Shown here in pieces: positions 54,299 through 64,000 of a stretch of DNA of 64,000 bases. Origin of the DNA: Rhizobiales bacterium dw_265 (GTDB taxonomy: Bacteria > Pseudomonadota > Alphaproteobacteria > Micropepsales > Micropepsaceae); the NCBI GenBank assembly GCA_018449595.1, contig JAAVUU010000002.1, forward strand, positions 558,001-622,000. Reading direction: 5' to 3'. The translations under genes were made by a program, and so were the position numbers. Every line of letters starts with the position of its first letter. The first letter of the stretch is position 1. The notes below the pieces were generated by a model, which did no database searches, was not told the DNA's origin, and saw only the letters and a list, made by a program, of their open reading frames with translations.

Positions 54299-54946
54299 TC
54301 ACGATGCCAACGTGACGCCCGCGTTGACGGCCATCGCGATGAATACCGTGTTGAAAAAGAAGGACGCCACGCCATGTAGCAACACGGCGCGCCGCATCAC
54401 GGGGGTGGTGACCTGAACATCGGAAACCTGCGCCGTCATGCCGACCACAAAGGAGAAGTAGAGGAAGTCCCATGGCCCCGGATTCCCGCCGCCAGGGAAT
54501 TGCAGGTCGCCCTCGTCGTCCGAACAATCGGGATCGTCGAAATAGTGGATGTCGGCATAATGGAACGCCATCACCGTGTGCAGCACGAACCAGCCCAGCA
54601 GCGCCCCGCCCGCCGCCATCGCCAGCGCGGGAATGTCGAGCGGATGCTTCCTGCCCAGCGCCATGAACACCGCGACCGTGAAGTAAGCCATGGTCGCCAG
54701 GGTGATCAGCACCACGATGCCGATGCCCTCGTCTTCCGTCTTGGCGCGACGTTTCAGATCGGCAGGCGTCTGGCCGGAGACCATCACCGCGCACAGCGCC
54801 AGGAAGACGGCATAGAAGACGTCGCCGGCGGCCAGGAATGCCTTGTCCGCGCTCCACAGCAGGGCAACGCCATAAGCGGCGCCCCCGCACAGAAGCGCGC
54901 TATAGAAACGGATATGTCGCGAAAGCGCCGTGGTCAGTCCCTGCAT
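54299..54946 (-). CDS. DUF1345 family membrane protein
   Basis: The protein is 215 aa with five to six hydrophobic helices. Family motifs are LITLATMAYFTVAVFMALG, LHTVMAFHYADIHYFDDPD, FPGGGNPGPWDFLYFSFVVGMTAQVSDVQVT and the closing helix LHGVASFFFNTVFIAMAVN. Function unknown. Conserved aromatic and acidic residues in the YADIHYFDD loop are typical. Confidence 0.92.
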   Translation of the reverse strand: MQGLTTALSRHIRFYSALLCGGAAYGVALLWSADKAFLAAGDVFYAVFLALCAVMVSGQTPADLKRRAKTEDEGIGIVVLITLATMAYFTVAVFMALGRKHPLDIPALAMAAGGALLGWFVLHTVMAFHYADIHYFDDPDCSDDEGDLQFPGGGNPGPWDFLYFSFVVGMTAQVSDVQVTTPVMRRAVLLHGVASFFFNTVFIAMAVNAGVTLAS

Positions 54947-54968
54947 GGGACCAGACTAGCCGAGTCTG

Positions 54969-55478
54969 CTACAACCGGAAACGCACCTGATCTATCCAGA
55001 AGCGCTCAAGCCGCTTGAGGGTCGTGTTCAGGTCGTCCAGATGGTCGGCGCCGACATTGCCCACCGCTTCCAGCGAACCCAGGTGGCGGTCGAACAGTTC
55101 GCGCAGCATGTCGCGCACCGCTTCGCCCTTGCGGGTCAGGCGCACCAGCACCGAACGGCGGTCGGCTTCCGAACGCTCGTGATGGATATAGCCGCCCTCG
55201 ACCAGCTTCTTGAGATTGTAGGAAACATTCGAGCCCAGGTAATGGCCGCGGGTGCGCAGTTCGCCGGCGGTGAGTTCCTGGTCGCCGACATTGAACAGAA
55301 GCAGCGCCTGGACCGAATTGATCTCGCGTTCGTCGCGGCGGTCCAGTTCATCCTTGATCACATCGAGAAGCTGACGATGCAGCCGCTCCACGAGATTGAG
55401 GGTCTCGAGATAATGCTTGCGAACCGAAGGAGCGCCATTCAGCGCCGCCGCGGCTTGCGGTTTGGCCATTGCCGTCAT
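54969..55478 (-). CDS. ldtR: MarR-family regulator LdtR-type
   Basis: The protein is 169 aa from the ATG at 55478 (MTAMAKPQAAAALN), with GGGGAAAAG upstream; ten more codons could be added by a start at 55508. The winged HTH reads NSVQALLLFNVGDQELTAGEL, RTRGHYLGSNVSYNLKKLVEGGYIHHE and RSEADRRSVLVRLT. The sequence matches the LdtR group, which in Rhizobiales and Liberibacter controls an L,D-transpeptidase and stress genes. No ldt gene is adjacent here, so the symbol rests on family similarity. Confidence 0.85.
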   Translation of the reverse strand: MTAMAKPQAAAALNGAPSVRKHYLETLNLVERLHRQLLDVIKDELDRRDEREINSVQALLLFNVGDQELTAGELRTRGHYLGSNVSYNLKKLVEGGYIHHERSEADRRSVLVRLTRKGEAVRDMLRELFDRHLGSLEAVGNVGADHLDDLNTTLKRLERFWIDQVRFRL

Positions 55479-55640
55479 TTGCTTTTCCCCGCTTTTTGCG
55501 GAGCCCACCAGTTGTTATGGCCAGATTAGGGGGGATGTCTTAAAGACGCGTAAAATGCACACGCAATGCGGGTACGGTTTCGCGGTCTGCATCATCTTCA
55601 GCCGTCATGGCAAATAAATCGTAAACGTCTTTATTCAATT

Positions 55641-59023
<3,383 letters not shown>

Positions 59024-59027
<4 letters not shown>

Positions 59028-59656
59028 TCGTCGCCGCGGGTCGCAAACAGGCTGCGCAGGATGATCTCCGAGCGCGCCGGCAGGACGTGAAGCCCCGAGC
59101 GGCGCTGGCCCAGGTCGATCACATTTTCCAGCACCAGCATGGCAAGCCCATGCACGCTGGCCCACACCGCCAGGCCCAGGGCGCTGTCGTGCAGCGCCGC
59201 GCCGATTTCCTGGCCGATGGCGTCGGCCTTCAGGCCCAGCGCCGGGAACTGGTCGCGGTTGGGCAGTTGGCCGCCGAACATCAGCCGCGCCAGGGCCGGA
59301 CGCGCCGCGACAAATCGCATATAGGCGGCGCCGATGGTGGCGATCTTGTCGGATTCGGTGCCGCTGGCCTTGGCGGCCTCGGCCAGTTGCTCGCGCAACT
59401 CGTCGAAGCCCTCGATGGAAAGCTCGACCAGCAGGGCCTCGTGGTTGGGAAAATGCCGGTAGGGCGCGGCGTGGCTGACGCCGGCCTTGCGCGCCACCGC
59501 CCGCAAGGTCAGCGCCGCCAGCGACTCTTCCTCAAGGATGGCGCGCGCCGCTTCCAGCAGACCGTTGCGCAAATCGCCATGATGGTAGCCGCGCCCGCTC
59601 TTTGCCGGCGGCATGTCCGCCGGAGAGGTGGCGCGGGAATCCCGCTCTTCATTCAT
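59024..59656 (-). CDS. TetR/AcrR-family regulator (WHG-domain type)
   Basis: The protein is 210 aa. The N-terminal HTH is GLLEAARAILEEESLAALTL, RAVARKAGVSHAAPYRHFPN. The C-terminal domain (about residues 85-200) contains GAAYMRFVAARPALARLMFGG and LAVWASVHGLAMLVLENVI, the WHG pattern. It ends at 59024 sharing a four-base palindrome with the ClC stop, so the genes are convergent. It is 12 bp upstream of the dehydrogenase gene start on the opposite arrangement and may regulate nearby membrane genes; no target is proven. Confidence 0.9.
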
Positions 59657-59668
59657 GCAAGCAAACCC

Positions 59669-60553
59669 CTATGACTTGTTGCCCTTGCGCGCGGTCTCCT
59701 GCCGCACGAAAAGGCTGGACGTGTCCCAGCGTTTGCCCCCCAGGTTTTCCACTTCGGCGTAGAACTGATCGACCAGCGCCGTCATCGGCAGGCTGACCGC
59801 CTGCGTGCGCGCCTCGTCCAGCGCGATGTTCAGATCCTTGCGCATCCACTCCACCGCGAAGCCGTGATCGTATTCGCCCGCATTCATGGTCTTGTAGCGG
59901 TTCTCCATCTGCCAGCTTTGCGCCGCGCCCTTGGAGATCACCTCCACCACCGCCTCGATGTCGAGGCCCGCGGCGCGCGCCAGGCTGAAGGCTTCCGCCA
60001 TGCCCTGCATGATGCCGGCGATGCAGATCTGGTTGGCCATCTTGGTCAACTGGCCCGATCCCGCAGGGCCCAGCCGCTTGGCCAGCTTGGTGTAAGGCGC
60101 CATCACCGGCTCGGCCTTGGCATAGGCGGCTTCGCTGCCGCCGCACATGATGCCCAGCTTGCCGTTCACCGCCCCCGCCTGGCCGCCCGACACCGGCGCA
60201 TCGACGAAATCGAAGCCGCGCTTTTGCGCTTCGCCCGCCAGTTCGCGCGCGATGATCGCCGACGCCGTGGTGTGGTCCACGAACAGCGCGCCCTTGGCCA
60301 TGGCGTCGAAGGCGCCATTAGGACCCAGCGTCACTTCGCGCAGGTCGCTGTCGCGGCCGACGCAGCAGAACACGATCTCCTGCCCCTTGGCGGCCTGGGC
60401 CGGGGTGGGCGCGGTGTCGCCGCCATATTCTTCCTTCCAGTTCGCCGCCTTGGCCGGATTGCGGTTGTAGACCGTCACGTCATGGCCGGCCATCTGCAGG
60501 TGGCCTGCCATCGGATAGCCCATCACGCCAAGGCCCAGGAATGCGACTTTCAT
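59669..60553 (-). CDS. NAD(P)-dependent beta-hydroxyacid dehydrogenase (GarR/MmsB-like)
   Basis: The protein is 294 aa starting MKVAFLGLGVMGYPMAGHLQ at 60553, with the dinucleotide motif GLGVMG. It keeps the family's substrate motif DAPVSGGQAGAVNGKLGIM, and the catalytic lysine lies in GSGQLTKMANQI (about residue 171). Similar enzymes act on 3-hydroxyisobutyrate or tartronate semialdehyde; the substrate cannot be told. It is the last gene of the marR-emrA-emrB run and shares one base with emrB (TAATG), which is an unusual partner. Confidence 0.92.
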   Translation of the reverse strand: MKVAFLGLGVMGYPMAGHLQMAGHDVTVYNRNPAKAANWKEEYGGDTAPTPAQAAKGQEIVFCCVGRDSDLREVTLGPNGAFDAMAKGALFVDHTTASAIIARELAGEAQKRGFDFVDAPVSGGQAGAVNGKLGIMCGGSEAAYAKAEPVMAPYTKLAKRLGPAGSGQLTKMANQICIAGIMQGMAEAFSLARAAGLDIEAVVEVISKGAAQSWQMENRYKTMNAGEYDHGFAVEWMRKDLNIALDEARTQAVSLPMTALVDQFYAEVENLGGKRWDTSSLFVRQETARKGNKS

Positions 60554-62100
60554 TATTCCACCACTTCTATCTTTGGGGCTGCACCGGCCGCGAAGGACGG
60601 CCGCTTCATCAGCCAGATGATCGCAAACACAGGCAGCGAAACCAGGAACATGAAAAGGAAGTCGTTGGAATAGGCCTGCACTTGCGAACGGTATTCTATG
60701 AGAGAATTCAGATTTGCCAACCCAAAAGGAATCTGGGGGTTCATCATCATCGAAGGCCCATTGACGCCCAACGCCCGGTTGAACAGGGAAGCATGGTGCG
60801 ACAGTTGGGCATGAATGGTCTGCGTGCTGTCGGCCAGGATGGTGGTGGTGACGGAAACCCCGATCGCCGAGCCGATATTCCGCATCAGGTTGGTGAGGCC
60901 CGCGCCATCTGTGCGCAGTTGTGGCGAAAGTGTCGCAAAAGCCACCATGTTCATGGGCACGAACACCAGTCCCATGCCCAGGCCCTGGACGAAGGTCACC
61001 GTGAACAGGGTCGCCACGCTGACATCGGGCGTCCAGTACATCATCTCCCACATCGACCAGGCCAGGCACGCCGCGCCCACCGTCATCAACAGGCGCGGGT
61101 CCATCTTCATGGTCAGCCGGCCGGCGAACATCATGGCGAACATGGTGCCCAGCCCGCGCGGCACCATCAGGAAGCCGGTCTCGGTGACGGTGCGCCCCGA
61201 CAGGTTCTGCAGATAGGGCGAGATCAGCGCCGAGGAGGCCAGCAGCACCAGCCCCATCACGAACATCAGGACAAGCCCGCCGACGAAATTGCGGTCCCTG
61301 AAGATCACCGTCGGGATGAAGGGCTTCCTGGCCGTCAGCATATGCACCAGGAACAGGTAAAGGCCGATGCCGCAGATGATGGCCTCGACCACGATCTCGC
61401 CGGAATCGAACCAGCCCTTGGTGGTGCCGCGGTCCAGCAGCAGCTGCAGCGCCGCCAGTCCCACCGACAGGGCGCCGAAACCGAACCAGTCGAACTTCAG
61501 GCTCTGGTCCTTGGCGCTGTCCTTGAAGAATATCCACAGCGCCACGCAGGCCGCCGCGCCGAACGGCACATTGATGTAGAACACCCAGCGCCAGTTGTAG
61601 GCGTCGGTCAGCACCCCGCCCAGCGTCGGCCCCAGGATCGGCCCCAGCATCACGCCCATGCCCCAGATCGCCATCACGCTGCCGCGCCTGGCCGGGGGAT
61701 ACATGTCCAGCATCACCGCCTGGCTGAGCGGCCCCAGCGCCGCGCCGAAGACGCCCTGGATCAGGCGGAACACCACCATCTGCTCCAGGCTTTGCGAGGC
61801 GCCGCACAGCATGGAGGCGATGGTGAAGCCGGCGATGGAAGTGATCAGAAAGTTGCGCTTGCCGAAGCGCGCCGCGATCCAGCCCACCGGCGCGGTCATG
61901 ATGGCGGCGGCGATGATATAGCTGGTCAGAACCCAGGTGATCTGGTCGCGCGACGCCGACAGGCTGCCTTCCATATAGGGCAGCGCGACATTGGCGATGG
62001 TGGTGTCCAGCGCCTGCATCAACACGCCCGCCATGCTGCCGATCAGGACCGCCCATTCGGCCACCTTGCTGTCATACCGGTGGGCGGCGTGCTCGCTCAT
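60553..62100 (-). CDS. emrB: DHA2-family multidrug efflux MFS transporter (EmrB-like)
   Basis: The protein is 515 aa with 14 predicted helices. The MFS signature appears as ALDTTIANVALPYMEGSLSA (helix 1), SYIIAAAIMTAPVGWIAARFGKRN and RGSVMAIWGMGVMLGPILGPTLGGVLT (the DHA2 G-x-x-x-G-P-x-x-G motif C). It works with the periplasmic adaptor encoded 6 bp upstream and an outer-membrane TolC not seen in the window. It is likely repressed by the MarR protein at the head of the operon. Confidence 0.93.
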   Translation of the reverse strand: MSEHAAHRYDSKVAEWAVLIGSMAGVLMQALDTTIANVALPYMEGSLSASRDQITWVLTSYIIAAAIMTAPVGWIAARFGKRNFLITSIAGFTIASMLCGASQSLEQMVVFRLIQGVFGAALGPLSQAVMLDMYPPARRGSVMAIWGMGVMLGPILGPTLGGVLTDAYNWRWVFYINVPFGAAACVALWIFFKDSAKDQSLKFDWFGFGALSVGLAALQLLLDRGTTKGWFDSGEIVVEAIICGIGLYLFLVHMLTARKPFIPTVIFRDRNFVGGLVLMFVMGLVLLASSALISPYLQNLSGRTVTETGFLMVPRGLGTMFAMMFAGRLTMKMDPRLLMTVGAACLAWSMWEMMYWTPDVSVATLFTVTFVQGLGMGLVFVPMNMVAFATLSPQLRTDGAGLTNLMRNIGSAIGVSVTTTILADSTQTIHAQLSHHASLFNRALGVNGPSMMMNPQIPFGLANLNSLIEYRSQVQAYSNDFLFMFLVSLPVFAIIWLMKRPSFAAGAAPKIEVVE

Positions 62101-62106
62101 CGGCGA

Positions 62107-63219
62107 TCAGATGCCGTCCAGAAAACGCGCAAGGCGGCGCTTGCCGGTATCGATGGAGATTACCGTGCTCATGCCGGCGCGCAGCGGACGGTCGCATTCG
62201 CTTTTGTCTATCGCGATGCGCACGGGAATGCGCTGCACCACCTTGACCCAGTTGCCGCTGGCATTTTCCGCCGGCAGGGCCGAGAAGCTGGAGTCGCTGC
62301 CCGCCGAGACGCTGTCGACATGGCCCTTCCAGTCGCAGCCGGGATAGGTGTCCACCGTGATGGCGACCGGCTGGCCGGGACGCACATGGGTCAGGTCGGT
62401 TTCCTTGAAATCCGACGACACCCAGATGTCCTTGCCGATCAGGCCGACGGCGCTGGTGGTGGTGAAGGCCGCCAGGGCCGAAATGACGAGCGTGCCCGGC
62501 TGCAGGCTGTCCACCTCGCCCACCGTACCGGCAAACGGCGCGCGCACCGTGGCATGGTCGAGCTGGCGCTGGGCCTCGTCCACCGCCGCCTTGGCCTTCT
62601 GCCAGTCGGGGGTCTGTTCGGCGGGAATATTGGGATTGCCCGCCAGCTTGGCCAGCGTCGTCGCCGCGGTCTGCTTGAGCGATGCCAGCGTCGCCTGGCT
62701 GGACAGCACCGCGGCGCGCTGGGCGTCGATCTGCATGGCGGCAATGGCGTTCTGCTTCTCCAGCGCCAGGTAGCGATTGTAGGTCTGCTGGTTGACATTC
62801 ACCTGGGCCTGCTGGGCCGTGACCTGGGCGACAGCCGCCTGATACTGGGCGCGGGTGGATTCCACGTCCAGCGCCGTGGAGGCGAGCGCCGCCCTGGCGT
62901 TCTCCAGCGCGATCGCGAAGGGCTTGGGATCGAGGGTAAAGAGGATGTCGCCCGCCGCAACCTGCTGGCCTTCATGGACATTGACGGTCGCGACCAGCCC
63001 GGACACGTCGGTGGAAACCATCAGCTTGTTGGCATGGACATAGGAATCGTCGGAACCGACATAGCGGCCGCCCGACAGATAGACCGCCGCCGCGACCAGC
63101 AGAAAGGCGCCCACGCCCCAATACATCAGGATGCGGCGCAGGCGCGCCTTGTCGGCCCACAGCCCTGTCCGGCCCTTGGGCGCGGCCTGATAGGCCACCG
63201 CGTTGGGAACAGCCGACAT
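62107..63219 (-). CDS. emrA: HlyD/EmrA-family periplasmic adaptor
   Basis: The protein is 370 aa. The N-terminal membrane anchor (about residues 29-48, ILMYWGVGAFLLVAAAVYLS) is followed by a lipoyl/beta-barrel part (YVGSDDSYVHANKLMVSTDV, GLVATVNVHEGQQVAAGDIL) and a long coiled-coil hairpin rich in Ala, Gln and Val (about 90-190). The C-terminal membrane-fusion domain includes VRAPFAGTVGEVDSLQPGTL and GQPVAITVDTYPG. It links the EmrB pump to the outer membrane. Confidence 0.93.
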   Translation of the reverse strand: MSAVPNAVAYQAAPKGRTGLWADKARLRRILMYWGVGAFLLVAAAVYLSGGRYVGSDDSYVHANKLMVSTDVSGLVATVNVHEGQQVAAGDILFTLDPKPFAIALENARAALASTALDVESTRAQYQAAVAQVTAQQAQVNVNQQTYNRYLALEKQNAIAAMQIDAQRAAVLSSQATLASLKQTAATTLAKLAGNPNIPAEQTPDWQKAKAAVDEAQRQLDHATVRAPFAGTVGEVDSLQPGTLVISALAAFTTTSAVGLIGKDIWVSSDFKETDLTHVRPGQPVAITVDTYPGCDWKGHVDSVSAGSDSSFSALPAENASGNWVKVVQRIPVRIAIDKSECDRPLRAGMSTVISIDTGKRRLARFLDGI

Positions 63220-63669
63220 CTATTCTCCCGCCGCCGCCATCTTGGCGTGCGTGTCTGTGGTCAGTTGGGTCTTCATCCTGAGAAGGGCGTTGGTGACGAG
63301 TTCCACCGTGGGCTCGTCCAGTCCTACGGTTATGTCGCGAAACAGTTCATCCTTGTAGCGCTGGATATCCGCCAGGATAGGCTCGGACGCCGGCAGCAGG
63401 TGCAGGCGGCGGATGCGGCGGTCGGCGGGGTCCAGCCGCCGCTCCAGCAGGCCGCGGGCCTCCAGCCGGTCCACAAGCCGTCCCACGGTGATCGGCTCGA
63501 CCTCGCAAAGGCCCGCCATTTCGTTCTGGGTCATGCCGGGCTGGCGCGCCAGGCGGGCCAGGATCACGCCCTGGGCGCGGGTCATGCCATATGTGCGGGC
63601 CCAGCGGTCAAAGCGCGTCCGCATCAGGCGGGCGACGTCGTACAATTCGGCAAGCATTTCGTGTTTCAT
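63220..63669 (-). CDS. MarR-family transcriptional regulator of the emr operon
   Basis: The protein is 149 aa with MKHEMLAELYDVARLMRTRF at its start. Winged-helix region: RLARQPGMTQNEMAGLCEVE, PITVGRLVDRLEARGLLERR and LDPADRRIRRLHLLP. It sits directly upstream of emrA on the same strand (no gap), as in autorepressed MarR/EmrR-type operons, so it probably senses a compound and controls efflux. TTATG and CATAA half-sites at 63690-63713, just upstream of the start, could be part of its operator. Confidence 0.92.
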   Translation of the reverse strand: MKHEMLAELYDVARLMRTRFDRWARTYGMTRAQGVILARLARQPGMTQNEMAGLCEVEPITVGRLVDRLEARGLLERRLDPADRRIRRLHLLPASEPILADIQRYKDELFRDITVGLDEPTVELVTNALLRMKTQLTTDTHAKMAAAGE

Positions 63670-63751
63670 TAGGAAACAATAAGCCGCGTTATGTTAACGG
63701 GCAATATCATAAGCTGGCTTTTTTCTGCAACCCTCCCATGCACAAAGAAAA

Positions 63752-63775
63752 AAGGGCGGCCCGAAGACCGCCCTT
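63752..63775 (-). terminator. Rho-independent terminator after pstS
   Basis: AAGGGCGG (63752-63759) and CCGCCCTT (63768-63775) form an 8-bp stem with loop CCCGAAGA. On the minus strand it is followed by TTTTTTCTTTG, a strong intrinsic terminator 28 bp after the pstS stop. Confidence 0.88.
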
Positions 63776-63802
63776 GTTCCATTCGGTTCCGAAAACCCGG
63801 AA

Positions 63803-64000
63803 TTACATGCCCGAGCCCTGGATATTGTGCCAGGAGGCTTCGATGGCCTTCACGGCATTTTCCGGCAGCGGCACATAGTCGAGGCTGATCGCCAGCGCGT
63901 CACCCTTTTCGAAGCCCCACTTGAAGAACTTCAGGGCCGAAGCGGTGGCGGCGGCGTCCGGGGGATTCTTGTAGACCAGCACGAAGGTGGTGGCCGAAAT
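63803..64000 (-). CDS. pstS: Phosphate ABC transporter substrate-binding protein PstS, C-terminal end
   Basis: The frame from the right edge to TAA at 63805-63803 encodes 65 residues: ISATTFVLVYKNPPDAAATA, then SALKFFKWGFEKGDALAISL and DYVPLPENAVKAIEASWHNI plus QGSGM. The FFKWGFEKG and LDYVPLPENAV pattern is the C-terminus of periplasmic PstS, which binds phosphate for the PstABC importer. The 5' part of the gene lies beyond the window. Confidence 0.88.
   Translation of the reverse strand: MSATTFVLVYKNPPDAAATASALKFFKWGFEKGDALAISLDYVPLPENAVKAIEASWHNIQGSGM

Noticed and set aside
60541-63672. 1043-aa plus-strand open frame antisense to emrB-emrA-marR
   Set aside because: Composition is His/Arg/Gln-rich with no domain; the three minus-strand genes are clear.

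Overview
The window is a GC-rich bacterial chromosome segment, almost certainly from an alphaproteobacterium. The evidence is a MucR/Ros regulator, an LdtR-type MarR regulator, a 5-aminolevulinate synthase (C4 haem pathway), a short type-2 ArgC, the order ubiquinol-cytochrome c chaperone / YceD / rpmF / plsX / fabH / ihfA / merR, H+-pyrophosphatase, and class I PHA synthase. A Micropepsaceae/Rhizomicrobium-like lineage would fit, but that is only an impression; no rRNA gene is present to test it.

Layout. Positions 1-9102 (minus strand) are one uninterrupted reading frame with no stop before the left edge. It encodes at least 3034 residues of a filamentous-haemagglutinin-type two-partner-secretion adhesin, with a TPS domain, two tandem GLUG modules and a long MBG/YDG repeat tail. 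A TetR gene faces it across a 190-bp spacer. Positions 10.0-13.97 kb form a small mobile or genomic-island segment: a remnant of a DUF6118 gene, an MntA-HepT toxin-antitoxin pair, a non-coding stretch with two long inverted repeats, an AlpA-type regulator, a small ORF, and a large serine recombinase whose frame runs into a tRNA-Glu gene.

From 14 kb on the content is mostly core metabolism. In order it holds recJ-glpX-hom-alaC; an OmpA-type lipoprotein facing phaC; a PDZ protein and argC2; a methyltransferase with two overlapping microproteins; rpsI-rplM; a CoA-binding protein, a PQQ-type sugar dehydrogenase, a GST and O-acetylhomoserine sulfhydrylase; haem A synthase (ctaA); an amino-acid permease; an LLM flavin oxidoreductase; and tRNA-Pro, which has 100-bp tandem repeats that each carry a copy of its 3' end. 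The lipid/IHF block (chaperone-YceD-rpmF-plsX-fabH-ihfA-merR) follows, then bamE, hppA, thiL, a secreted cupin and secreted HpcH aldolase pair, nusB-ribH-nrdR-glyA, a zinc-ligand-less MucR, hemA, hemB with a ClC transporter, and a MarR-emrA-emrB-dehydrogenase efflux operon. The 3' end of a PstS gene lies at the right edge.

Genes that work together: hemA and hemB (haem precursors) with ctaA (haem A); plsX-fabH (fatty acid/phospholipid initiation); hom, alaC, metY and argC (amino acids); nrdR-glyA and nusB-ribH (conserved housekeeping order, missing ribD/ribE); marR-emrAB (regulated efflux). Palindromic intergenic repeats sit in several gaps and probably act as terminators. I did not find a clearly new defence or biosynthetic system. 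The most unusual items are the tRNA-Pro tandem repeats, the structured island segment beside the recombinase, the methyltransferase/microprotein operon, the degenerate RibH, and the Cys-His-poor MucR.
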